The translations under genes and the position numbers were made by a program. From Archaeoglobaceae archaeon (lineage in GTDB: Archaea > Halobacteriota > Archaeoglobi > Archaeoglobales > Archaeoglobaceae), in contig JALWBF010000165.1 of NCBI GenBank assembly GCA_027016055.1, positions 1-11,346 of the forward strand: a DNA stretch of 11,346 bases. Reading direction: 5' to 3'. Positions within the stretch are counted from its first letter, which is position 1. Each line of letters begins with the position of its first letter. The notes below the pieces were generated by a model, which was not told where the DNA came from, ran no database searches, and saw nothing but the letters and a program-made list of their open reading frames with translations. Positions 1 to 6,049 of the stretch are shown piece after piece.

Positions 1-381
1 CCCATAAAGATAGGGGATCAGATAATGGTCGGAGATGTCGCCGGTTTCGTTGAGGACATCCAAATCCTATCGACGATCATAAGAACATACGATGGGCTTT
101 TCGTAAGAATACCGAACGAAAAGATGTTTACCTCAAACATCGTCAATCTGGTGGCAAATCCCGTGAGGAGGTTCGAATACGTAATCGGTATCAGCTATAA
201 GGATGACGCGGAAAGGGCGATAGAGATTATAAAGAGGGTTATCGACGAACATCCGTTCGCGCTGAAGAATCCGGAACCCCAGATATTCGTCAACGAATTG
301 GGGGAGAGTAGCGTTAATATAGTCGTGAGGGTTTGGAGTCCTTCGTCGGTTTGGTATGATGCAAAAAAAAAAATGCTCTGA
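1..381 (+). CDS. MscS-family mechanosensitive channel, C-terminal part (5' end outside window, truncated 3' end)
   Basis: The reading frame is open from base 1. It encodes the beta domain and C-terminal alpha/beta domain of an MscS-type channel, a membrane protein that opens under membrane tension to release solutes. The opening PIKIGDQIMVGDVAGFVEDI and the following stretch with STIIRTYDGLFVRIPNEKM are the classic MscS beta-domain signature (pore-side GD.I.v....G.Ve.i, then iPN). The C-terminal cytoplasmic domain follows, up to VRVWSPSSVWYDAKKKML. Transmembrane helices would lie upstream of the window. Family members normally continue for roughly 20-30 residues after the VRVW...W segment, often with an IPFPQ-like motif. 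Here the frame ends in TGA at 379-381 directly after an 11-A run, so the protein is short at its C-terminus. Either the gene is frameshifted (coding continues in another frame), or it has been cut by a deletion, or the homopolymer is a sequence error. The family call is firm; intactness is doubtful. Confidence 0.85.
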   Translation, partial: PIKIGDQIMVGDVAGFVEDIQILSTIIRTYDGLFVRIPNEKMFTSNIVNLVANPVRRFEYVIGISYKDDAERAIEIIKRVIDEHPFALKNPEPQIFVNELGESSVNIVVRVWSPSSVWYDAKKKML

Positions 382-683
382 TTGAGAGCGAGGTTAAGGG
401 AAGGGTTAGGGTCGTCAGATTTACCGAAGACGGAAGAAAGATCGCCGAGATGCTGAGGAATTTAAGAAACGAGCTCAGAAAGGATTTCGTTGCGAGGAGA
501 AAGCTTTCGATCTTGAAGGATATCGTTAACAGCGTTAACGAGGACGGAAACGTTTTCAGAATCCTTGCCCCAGTAATTGCAGAGCTTGAGGAGCTTAAGA
601 AGTCGAAGGATGCAGAAGTTTTGGAGGAGATCAACAATTTGGAGAAAAGGATAGATGAGCTTTTGGGTGGTTCCTATGGATGA
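360..683 (+). CDS. Unrecognised charged helical protein segment; possible -1 frame continuation of the MscS gene
   Basis: After the stop of the MscS frame, the -1 frame is open from 360 to TGA at 681-683. The translated stretch reads well as protein: a beta-like piece (VKGRVRVVRFTEDGRKI) from about 396, then two long charged helices rich in Glu, Lys and Leu, ending in NNLEKRIDELLGGSYG. There is no ATG, GTG or TTG start in this frame before ATG 450, yet the residues encoded before 450 look real, so the segment seems to lack its own start. Slippage by -1 on the 11-A run would join the frames as ...WYDAKKKNALIESEV.... The segment does not show the usual MscS C-terminal IPFPQ motif. It could therefore be a lineage-specific extension, or the body of a separate gene whose start was lost. 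I do not recognise the family. It overlaps the next gene by 8 bases (ATG at 676), which suggests translational coupling. Confidence 0.5.
   Translation, partial: CKKKNALIESEVKGRVRVVRFTEDGRKIAEMLRNLRNELRKDFVARRKLSILKDIVNSVNEDGNVFRILAPVIAELEELKKSKDAEVLEEINNLEKRIDELLGGSYG
363..373 (+). other. Eleven-A homopolymer at the frame break
   Basis: Eleven consecutive A lie in the codons GCA AAA AAA AAA ATG of the MscS frame, six bases before its stop codon. A -1 shift (or one added A in the transcript) joins the two coding segments into one frame. Runs like this are prone to polymerase slippage, ribosomal -1 slippage and sequencing error alike. The sequence alone does not separate these. Confidence 0.8.
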
Positions 684-1875
684 TCTTCTGAAGGTTGTTG
701 AGGAATTTAGGGATGATATGGTCAAAGTGATGTGCGATCTGATAGAAATAAAGGCTATAAGCCCCGATTCCGGCGGGGAAGGAGAATTGGATAAGGCCGA
801 ATATCTGATGAAACTGTTGGAAGGTTTCGAAGTTGAGAGAATCGATGCAAAGGACGATAGGGCTAAGGGAGGAGTTAGACCAAACATCTTAGCAAAAATA
901 GAGGGGGAAAGCGATAGGACGGTCTGGATAGTTTCGCATATGGATGTCGTTCCCGAAGGCGATCCTTCGCTTTGGGAGACACCTCCTTTTAAGGCTGTCG
1001 TTAAGGACGGAAGAATATACGGAAGAGGTGCTGAGGATAACAATCAAGCCATAGTAAGCTCCCTTTTCGCCGGAAAGGCTATACTAAAGCATGGGAAAAC
1101 TCCGAAGCTTAGCTTCGGCTTGGCTTTCGTTTCGGATGAGGAGACCGGAAGCAAATACGGCATTCAGCATCTGCTGAAGAATAACGTATTTAAGGATGGG
1201 GATTTAATCGTCGTTCCAGATGCCGGAAATGAGAAGGGTGATGAGATAGAAATTGCCGAGAAGAGCATTCTTTGGCTGAAGTTTAAGGTTCACGGGATTC
1301 AATCACATGCAAGCACTCCAAAGCTCAACGCCTGTAGGAGGGCTATGAGGTTCCTGCTTGAGCTCGATGAAGAACTGCATAGGAGGTTCAACGCCAAAAA
1401 CGATCTTTTCAGTCCGCCGAATTCGACATTCGAGCCGACGAAGAGGGAAAAGAACGTCGATAACGTTAACACCATTCCCGGATTGGATGTAAGCTACATG
1501 GACTGCAGGATACTGCCGGAATACGACTTAAACGATGTGCTTGAAGTCGTTAACGAGGTAAAAGCAAGGTTTGAGGAGAAGGACGGGATGCCTATTGAGG
1601 TTGAAATAGTTCAAAAGGAGAGCTCTCCTCCAACGCCTGAAAACAGCGAAGTCGTTACAAAACTTAAAAAGGCGATAAAGATTGCAAGGGGAATAGATGC
1701 AAGGGTTGTTGGAATTGGCGGAAATACCTGTGCGGCGTTTTTCAGAAAAGCGGGATTTCCAACGGCAGTTTGGGCTACATTCGTCGGCAACGCGCACAAG
1801 CCGAACGAGTTCTGCCTTATAGATAACATCGTCAACGATGCGAAGGTTTTCGCAATTCTGCCATTCGTCGAATGA
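676..1875 (+). CDS. M20-family metallohydrolase (ArgE/DapE/carboxypeptidase type)
   Basis: A 399-residue cytosolic dizinc amidohydrolase that cleaves an N-acyl or peptide bond. The family includes acetylornithine deacetylase, succinyl-diaminopimelate desuccinylase and carboxypeptidases; the substrate cannot be read from sequence. The expected metal ligands are present in order: H88 and D90 (SHMDVVPEGD), D121 (GRGAEDNNQ), the DEETG motif with catalytic E155 and ligand E156, D182 (VPDAGNE), and H374 (GNAHKPNE). The lid or dimerisation domain lies between about 190 and 305, with its conserved His in QSHAST (H211). Length is normal. I chose ATG 676 over in-frame ATG 655 because GGTGG sits 6 bases ahead of it, because MDDLLKVVEEFRDDM is a family-like N-terminus, and because it overlaps the preceding stop (681-683) for coupling. 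ATG 655, with GGAG 10 bases upstream, remains possible. The gene looks intact. Confidence 0.92.
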   Translation: MDDLLKVVEEFRDDMVKVMCDLIEIKAISPDSGGEGELDKAEYLMKLLEGFEVERIDAKDDRAKGGVRPNILAKIEGESDRTVWIVSHMDVVPEGDPSLWETPPFKAVVKDGRIYGRGAEDNNQAIVSSLFAGKAILKHGKTPKLSFGLAFVSDEETGSKYGIQHLLKNNVFKDGDLIVVPDAGNEKGDEIEIAEKSILWLKFKVHGIQSHASTPKLNACRRAMRFLLELDEELHRRFNAKNDLFSPPNSTFEPTKREKNVDNVNTIPGLDVSYMDCRILPEYDLNDVLEVVNEVKARFEEKDGMPIEVEIVQKESSPPTPENSEVVTKLKKAIKIARGIDARVVGIGGNTCAAFFRKAGFPTAVWATFVGNAHKPNEFCLIDNIVNDAKVFAILPFVE

Positions 1876-1896
1876 TTTTTGATGTCAGATGTTTTT
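1876..1896 (+). terminator. Probable oligo-T terminator after the M20 gene
   Basis: The 19-base gap between the M20 stop (1873-1875) and the convergent V4R stop (1895-1897) holds two T runs on the plus strand, TTTTT at 1876-1880 and TTTTT at 1892-1896. Archaeal RNA polymerase terminates on such oligo-T tracts without needing a hairpin, and none is obvious here. The same bases read as A runs on the minus strand, so they would serve only the plus-strand transcript. Confidence 0.45.
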
Positions 1897-2497
1897 ATTC
1901 ACAGACAATGCTGTATTCGAACACGCAGAACTCATCACCCCTAGCCAAGCACATCTTCTCTTCTCCATTCAGCTTGCAATCCATAAGCCCCTCAAAAAGT
2001 CCCCATATGTATCCCAAAAGCATCCAGCAGACCGGATCCTCTGAATTACCTTTCCTCAGCTTAACGTAGCCGTTCGCTTCGAATGATTCCCTAACCTTAA
2101 CCGTGATCTTATCGTTGCGATCGTCGAATTCGAACTCGAATTTACCCCAGCCGAAGCACTTGTCCCAGACTGTGATCATGTTCTTTGCAATTTGTATAGC
2201 CTTATCCTTTGTAAGTTCACCGAACTTCTTCTGATACCTTCTCCTTATTCCTCTTCCAGCTCTATAACCACCATTACGGGATGCAGTTAAGATTAATCCC
2301 TTTGCGGCTTTTCCGACGATCTTCATCAGCTCGAAATATATTCCGGCTAAGAAAGTTGCATACAGCGAAGCTACGGGTATTCTGCCCAAGAAAAGTATTC
2401 TTCCGTCTTCACGCTTTAAAAATATACTTTCAAGCTCTCCTCTATCCTTCTTCGTCAAATCTTCGGTTACGAGATAATCGAACGGATCCACGATCAT
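1895..2497 (-). CDS. V4R-domain protein (putative small-molecule or metal sensor)
   Basis: Last gene of the four-gene minus-strand operon, 200 residues. The C-terminal half (about 125-200) carries the V4R (4-vinyl reductase) domain signature: DPVCWMLLGYIWGLFEGL around C157, then the cysteine-rich end KMCLARGDEFCVFEYSI with C183 and C191. V4R domains occur in bacteriochlorophyll 4-vinyl reductase, in the sensory part of XylR/DmpR-type regulators, and as stand-alone archaeal proteins; the family is thought to bind small molecules, and its conserved Cys/His can hold zinc. The N-terminal half includes a basic patch (RAGRGIRRRYQKKFG, 79-93). No membrane segment or DNA-binding domain is evident, so it is probably a cytosolic input or adaptor protein. 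The Roadblock stop and this ATG overlap as TGATG. GTG at 2500 would also work, and an AAGGAG lies 8-11 bases ahead of the two candidates. The exact ligand is unknown. Confidence 0.85.
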   Translation of the reverse strand: MIVDPFDYLVTEDLTKKDRGELESIFLKREDGRILFLGRIPVASLYATFLAGIYFELMKIVGKAAKGLILTASRNGGYRAGRGIRRRYQKKFGELTKDKAIQIAKNMITVWDKCFGWGKFEFEFDDRNDKITVKVRESFEANGYVKLRKGNSEDPVCWMLLGYIWGLFEGLMDCKLNGEEKMCLARGDEFCVFEYSIVCE

Positions 2498-2865
2498 CAC
2501 CCCAACAGCTCCTTAATCTTATCGCTCGCCTTACTCATCTCAAGCAAAACCAAACCGAGATTTGCCCTCGGAGTAGTCATAACAACGAGCAGAGCCTTTG
2601 GACCGGCTCCCGTTGCGATGATCTTGCCCTCCTTCCCCTCAACTATAACCCTATCCGGGATACCTTTACCCAGCTCCGATGTTGCTGTTTCGGCTGCACC
2701 CAACATGGTTGCGGTCATTGCGGCGAATGCTTCGGCATTTACATTTTGAGAGATATCAGCTGCGATGAGCAAGCCGTCTCTTGAGACGATCGCCGAAGCT
2801 TCTATGTCTCCGGCAGCCTTCAAATCCTTCAAAATCTTTTCAAGTTGCTCCCTCAGACTTGGCAT
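2497..2865 (-). CDS. Roadblock/LC7-domain protein (putative GTPase regulator)
   Basis: A 122-residue single-domain Roadblock/LC7 protein, the usual size for the family. The visible pattern is an N-terminal helix (MPSLREQLEKILKDLKA), the strand pair IEASAIVSRDGLLIAADI (21-38), the long helix with AFAAMTATMLGAAETATSEL, and strands around VIVEGKEGKIIATGAG and ALLVVMTT. Roadblock proteins dimerise and often act on small Ras-like GTPases; MglB on MglA is the best-known prokaryotic case. The neighbouring upstream gene encodes just such a GTPase, so a regulator-GTPase pair is a fair inference. I chose ATG 2865 (MPSLREQ) because GGTGA lies 5 bases ahead. A GTG at 2874 in the same frame lies inside that ribosome site. 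The gene overlaps the end of the GTPase gene by 26 bases and its stop overlaps the V4R start, so the products are likely made together. Confidence 0.92.
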   Translation of the reverse strand: MPSLREQLEKILKDLKAAGDIEASAIVSRDGLLIAADISQNVNAEAFAAMTATMLGAAETATSELGKGIPDRVIVEGKEGKIIATGAGPKALLVVMTTPRANLGLVLLEMSKASDKIKELLG

Positions 2866-4006
2866 AACCCTCACCTATAAGCAGATTTATCAAAGCATCC
2901 AACACCTCATAAACTCCTATCTTCTTCGTCGCCACGGTGGGAATTATCGGAACGTCTTCCGGAATATGCATAAGCCTTCTTATCTCCTCCGGTTTCAAGG
3001 CGTTCGGTAAATCTTGTTTATTTGCAGCTATAACGTAAGGCAAACCGAATTGAGTGGTTTTTTCAAGCAACTGCTTTGCCCTCGGAAAAGTCTCCGGCTT
3101 AGTAGAGTCGATCACCAAGATAACGCCCAAAGCTTCGCCGCCGAGAACCTTTAAAATCGGATCGAACCTCTCCTGCCCGGGAGTTCCGAATACATCTATA
3201 GTGAATCCCTTGTAATCAACCTTTCCGTGATCCAATGCCACCGTTGTTCCGAGTCTATCGACCGATATAGCCTTGTTCGATATCGCATGAACAAAAGTTG
3301 ATTTCCCAGCGTTATATGGGCCGGTGACGAGTATCTTCGGTATGTATGCCTTAACACCGCCGGGCTTTACAACCTTAAATAAAACGGCCTTTCCCTTAAC
3401 CTGAGTCCAGTCCACCTTCAGAATTCCGTAATAATGCCCCAATATGACGCGGTGATGAATTCCCCCGATCGTCACCACAGCGTTCGAAAGCTCCCTAACT
3501 CTATTTAGAACATCCTCAGGATAAGGCCACGCGGTAAAATTCGAAACGATAACAGAATCTTCAGATATTTCCTTCCAAATCCTAAAGTAATTCAGGGCTT
3601 CCTCTCCGCAGATGTCTATTATCGTCGAAAGAGATCCGAACACTACGAGATCGTTTTCATCTATAGCCCTACCTATTACCTTATTAAGCTCATCCAAATT
3701 CGTGGGATCCTTAACCACATACCTTTCATCCGATGTTGCTCCGACGTATGCGGAATAAGCATCGACTATGGAGAAATTCTCAAATTCGTCGACATACCAG
3801 CCGAACTCCTTAAACCTATTCCTCAAACTCGTCGGACTCATCGTTGATGTGACGTAAACACATCTGTATCCTTCCTCAAGATTTCTGTAGAGAGTTTGCA
3901 TGCCGAAGACATCCCCTTCTACTTCGGGATCGATGTAATACGTTAGAGTCTTGCCGCGAGGAATCTCTTTAAGTAGCTCATCCAAAACGGGAATACCGAT
4001 CTTCAT
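2840..4006 (-). CDS. Fusion of a degenerate KaiC-like domain with a small (COG2229/Rup-like) GTPase
   Basis: A 388-residue two-domain protein. Residues 1 to about 215 follow the KaiC/RadA-like fold (IPVLDELLKEIPRGKT, later GYRCVYVTSTMSPTSL, and DLVVFGSLSTI). However, the P-loop site reads IDPEVEGDVF with no GxxGxGKS/T, and the Walker B Asp is replaced by G124, so this half should not hydrolyse ATP. Residues 223-380 are a small GTPase: G1 GPYNAGKST (229-237), a Thr pair at 254-255, G3 FGTPGQERF (273-281), G4 NKQD (329-332) and G5 ATK (359-361). Gly in place of the G3 Asp is usual in this COG2229-type group, so it is not damage. The protein probably acts in the cytosol as a nucleotide switch with the Roadblock protein encoded next. 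Its start ATG 4004-4006 overlaps the preceding TGA as ATGA and has GGAGGTG 5 bases ahead. Domain calls are firm; the cellular process is unknown. Confidence 0.9.
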   Translation of the reverse strand: MKIGIPVLDELLKEIPRGKTLTYYIDPEVEGDVFGMQTLYRNLEEGYRCVYVTSTMSPTSLRNRFKEFGWYVDEFENFSIVDAYSAYVGATSDERYVVKDPTNLDELNKVIGRAIDENDLVVFGSLSTIIDICGEEALNYFRIWKEISEDSVIVSNFTAWPYPEDVLNRVRELSNAVVTIGGIHHRVILGHYYGILKVDWTQVKGKAVLFKVVKPGGVKAYIPKILVTGPYNAGKSTFVHAISNKAISVDRLGTTVALDHGKVDYKGFTIDVFGTPGQERFDPILKVLGGEALGVILVIDSTKPETFPRAKQLLEKTTQFGLPYVIAANKQDLPNALKPEEIRRLMHIPEDVPIIPTVATKKIGVYEVLDALINLLIGEGYAKSEGAT

Positions 4007-4650
4007 GATGACACCTCCAACCTATCGTTGACTATGTTAAACTCCCTCCACTCTGTTCTTATCGAAGGGCTGATGTATCTGAAGATCCTGCGATTTCCTT
4101 CATCCCTAAGCTCGATCACGCCGTTGAAAAGCTGTTTCAGCATTGCGATCGTTCTCTCATCGTGCATGTCTTCATCGACCGTATAGAATGCGAATGCTCC
4201 GAAGCTCTTGATTCTGTTCGTCAAAACATGGAGGAATCTAAATACGGTCTGGGGATTTAGATACATGAGAACCGTCGAGATCGAATCGAACGCTATTATA
4301 ACATCTCTTTTCCCGGACTTCCAAAACCTCTCAAGAAACATGTTTATTCGAACGGAAATTCCGGTTAAATCCATAATCGAGACCCTCTTTATGTCTTCCG
4401 TATCGGGGGCATCTGAGAAGATCGTCTTCGAAACACAGTCTATGATCTTAATATCGTTTAAGTTGAATCTCTGAAACCAATCCAAAACCGTTTCGGCGGT
4501 ATCCTTGGTAGTAACGTATACTCCGCCGAATCCGCTACTGACCTTTTCACAGACAATATTTCTGACGAATATGGACTTCCCAACCAGCGGAGGTCCGATT
4601 ACCATAACATTGTTACTGTCTATGTCAATGCTCAGAACGTCAATTCTCAT
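4003..4650 (-). CDS. Small KaiC/RecA-superfamily ATPase
   Basis: First gene of the operon, 215 residues, equal to a single KaiC-like RecA core. Walker A is GPPLVGKS (19-26) and Walker B is DVIIAFDS (116-123). After the beta strand GGVYVTTKD (42-50), the position where KaiC has its glutamate pair reads KD, so hydrolysis may be weak or depend on a partner. The C-terminal part (about 135-215) has the usual helix-strand pattern and no DNA-binding domain is visible. KaiC-family proteins have been proposed as signalling hubs in archaea. Co-translation with a degenerate KaiC-like/GTPase fusion suggests a mixed assembly in which this subunit supplies the ATP site (inference). I chose ATG 4650 because GTGAT lies 7 bases ahead and the N-terminus then reads MRIDVLSIDID. 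A TTG at 4674 would add eight residues (MLRIVIII) but lies within the promoter region. Confidence 0.88.
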   Translation of the reverse strand: MRIDVLSIDIDSNNVMVIGPPLVGKSIFVRNIVCEKVSSGFGGVYVTTKDTAETVLDWFQRFNLNDIKIIDCVSKTIFSDAPDTEDIKRVSIMDLTGISVRINMFLERFWKSGKRDVIIAFDSISTVLMYLNPQTVFRFLHVLTNRIKSFGAFAFYTVDEDMHDERTIAMLKQLFNGVIELRDEGNRRIFRYISPSIRTEWREFNIVNDRLEVSS

Positions 4651-4673
4651 TATGATAATCACAATCCTCAACA

Positions 4674-4683
4674 ATATATAAAT
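4674..4683 (-). promoter_or_regulatory. Proximal TATA box of the KaiC-GTPase-Roadblock-V4R operon
   Basis: On the minus strand TTTATATATT reads from 4683 to 4674. A start of transcription 24-27 bases downstream would fall at about 4652, leaving almost no leader before ATG 4650. It competes with the palindromic TATA at 4701-4710. Confidence 0.5.
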
Positions 4684-4700
4684 CTTCCCGTCATGGAACC

Positions 4701-4710
4701 TTATATATAA
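4701..4710. promoter_or_regulatory. Palindromic TATA element between divergent genes
   Basis: TTATATATAA is a perfect palindrome, so it can be read as a TATA box on either strand. For the minus-strand operon it predicts a transcript start near 4679, with a leader of about 30 bases containing the GTGAT ribosome site. For the plus-strand gene it predicts a start near 4733. Direction would depend on flanking BRE bases, which I cannot rank with confidence. Confidence 0.5.
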
Positions 4711-4730
4711 ACATAACCGTGAGGCAAAGT

Positions 4731-4740
4731 CTTATAAAAA
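4731..4740 (+). promoter_or_regulatory. TATA box of the LOR/SDH gene (leaderless)
   Basis: CTTATAAAAA at 4731-4740 is preceded by purine-rich GCAAAG, a plausible BRE. Its centre (about 4735) is 27 bases from the start codon at 4762, and no ribosome site precedes that ATG. Together these support a leaderless transcript. Confidence 0.65.
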
Positions 4741-4761
4741 TCATGCTAAATGTCATAGGCT

Positions 4762-5994
4762 ATGAGAGAAGTAGTCGAACTCAAGGGTCACATAATAGAT
4801 TCGATGATCCTGCCGAAGGTTCTGGATACGATCATAGAGATGGGCGGAGATTTCGAGATTTTGGAGCTCAGAGTGGGTAAGACGAAGGTCGATGAAAGCT
4901 ACTGCAAGATGATCGTCGAAGGAGATGAGAAGCTTTTCGAGGAGCTCGAAAAGTTGGGTGTAATTTTGCCGAAGAAGGAGGTTAAAGTTGCTCCGGCTCC
5001 AGCCGATAAGGTTTTACCGGATGGATTTTATGCAACGACTCACCATCCGACTTACGTTTACATAAACGGGGAGTGGAAGAAGGTCAAGAACATCGAGATG
5101 GACTGCGTTATAGTCATAGAGAACGGTGAACCGGTTTGCAAGAGGCAGGGGTTGGTTAAGAAGGGTGATCTCGTGGTAATAGGGCACGAAGGAATAAGGG
5201 TTGAGGTTCCGCAACGTCCGAGAGAGCCTACAGACATCTTCGGCTTCATGACATCCGATGTAAGTGCCGAGAAGCCGGTAAATTCTCTCATAAAGAAGCT
5301 TGCAAGGGAAATGAAGAGGATCAAGGATGAAAACGGTTTCATAATACACGTCGTCGGAACGGCTGTAGCTCACACAGGTGCTGATGCCGCTTTGGCTGAA
5401 CTGATCAGGATGGGATACTGCCAGGCTTTGTTCACTGGAAACGGATTCGCTGTGATGGACATAGAGAAGCAACTGTTCGGAACAACGCTTGGCATGGATA
5501 AGGACACCGGAAAGGTTTACAAGGGAGGATACAGAAACCACTTGGTTGCGATAAACGAGATGTGGAAAGCCGGCGGAATAAGGAAGGCTGTCGAGAAAGG
5601 TATTTTGAAGTCCGGCGTGCTTTACGAGTGCGTCAAGAACAATGTCCCCTTCGTCATCGCTGGTTCGATTAGAGATGACGGACCCTTGCCGGATACAATC
5701 ACCGATGTTATGGAGGCGCAGGATGAGATGAGAAAGTATATACGGCAAGCTGATGCGAGCGGAAACGGAATGTGCATAATATGGGCTTCGATGCTTCACG
5801 GAATCGCAACTGGCAACATGCTACCTTCAACGGTTAAAACGGTTATAGTCGATATGAATCCATACGTCGTTACCCGTTTGCTCGACAGGGGAACAACGCA
5901 TGCATTGGGAATAGTCAGCGATCCGGGCGTTGTTCTTCCAATGCTCGTTAACGAGTTGAAGAAGCTTGAGGAGGAGGAGGAAAAGGAAAAATAG
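4762..5994 (+). CDS. LOR/SDH-family (TIGR00300) enzyme, probable archaeal ornithine cyclodeaminase
   Basis: A 410-residue protein of the archaeal TIGR00300 family. Residues 1 to about 75 form the LOR/SDH conserved region (ELKGHIIDSMILPKVLD, then FEILELRVG), followed by a small beta domain containing GFYATTHHPTYVYINGEW (88-105). The C-terminal half (about 155-400) looks like a dinucleotide-binding fold, with IHVVGTAVAHTGADAALAEL, the loop FTGNGFAVMDIE and AGSIRDDGPLPDT. Members from methanogens and the related C-terminal domain of cyanobacterial ArgZ/AgrE make proline from ornithine with release of ammonia, so this gene probably serves proline synthesis or ornithine breakdown (knowledge of family, not shown here). 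The protein ends in an acidic-basic tail (LEEEEEKEK), a common thermophile feature. It appears monocistronic and leaderless, with a T run just after its stop. It is sometimes labelled lysine-ketoglutarate reductase/saccharopine dehydrogenase from weak similarity, which I consider less likely. Confidence 0.88.
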   Translation: MREVVELKGHIIDSMILPKVLDTIIEMGGDFEILELRVGKTKVDESYCKMIVEGDEKLFEELEKLGVILPKKEVKVAPAPADKVLPDGFYATTHHPTYVYINGEWKKVKNIEMDCVIVIENGEPVCKRQGLVKKGDLVVIGHEGIRVEVPQRPREPTDIFGFMTSDVSAEKPVNSLIKKLAREMKRIKDENGFIIHVVGTAVAHTGADAALAELIRMGYCQALFTGNGFAVMDIEKQLFGTTLGMDKDTGKVYKGGYRNHLVAINEMWKAGGIRKAVEKGILKSGVLYECVKNNVPFVIAGSIRDDGPLPDTITDVMEAQDEMRKYIRQADASGNGMCIIWASMLHGIATGNMLPSTVKTVIVDMNPYVVTRLLDRGTTHALGIVSDPGVVLPMLVNELKKLEEEEEKEK

Positions 5995-6005
5995 CTAACT
6001 TCTCA

Positions 6006-6011
6006 TTTTTT
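6006..6011 (+). terminator. Oligo-T terminator after the LOR/SDH gene
   Basis: Six T at 6006-6011 follow the stop codon (5992-5994) by about a dozen bases. This is a typical archaeal oligo-T termination signal, placed just before the next promoter. Confidence 0.45.
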
Positions 6012-6019
6012 ACGCAATC

Positions 6020-6028
6020 TTTATAATC
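6020..6028 (+). promoter_or_regulatory. TATA box of the AAA ATPase cassette (leaderless)
   Basis: TTTATAATC at 6020-6028 is centred about 26 bases ahead of ATG 6050, and no ribosome site lies between them. A leaderless transcript for the AAA ATPase gene is the simplest reading. The cassette therefore has its own promoter rather than reading through from the LOR/SDH gene. Confidence 0.6.
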
Positions 6029-6049
6029 TTTTACAGCGATACCGCAATA

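Noticed and set aside
655..675. Earlier in-frame ATG for the M20 gene
   Set aside because: Possible, but ATG 676 has a closer ribosome site, couples with the preceding stop and gives a family-like N-terminus.
462..1043. Long antisense open frame (193 codons) across the start of the M20 gene
   Set aside because: The opposite strand encodes clear M20 metal-site motifs over the same bases; the antisense translation is low-complexity Ser/Leu/Pro with no recognisable family.
2281..2784. Plus-strand open frame of 167 codons opposite the V4R and Roadblock genes
   Set aside because: The minus-strand genes carry V4R and Roadblock signatures and overlap with coupled starts; the opposite frame is rich in Arg, Leu and Cys with no domain.
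3185..3190. Gly instead of Asp in the G3 motif of the GTPase as a sign of inactivation
   Set aside because: The FGTPGQERF form is usual in the COG2229-type GTPase group, so it does not indicate loss of function.
4651..4674. Eight-codon upstream extension (TTG start) of the KaiC-like ATPase
   Set aside because: The TTG falls next to the proximal TATA box, and GTGAT ahead of ATG 4650 gives a better start.
5014..5799. Antisense open frame of 261 codons within the LOR/SDH gene
   Set aside because: It lies wholly inside a well-supported plus-strand gene, has no promoter or ribosome site of its own that I can see, and its product matches nothing I recognise.
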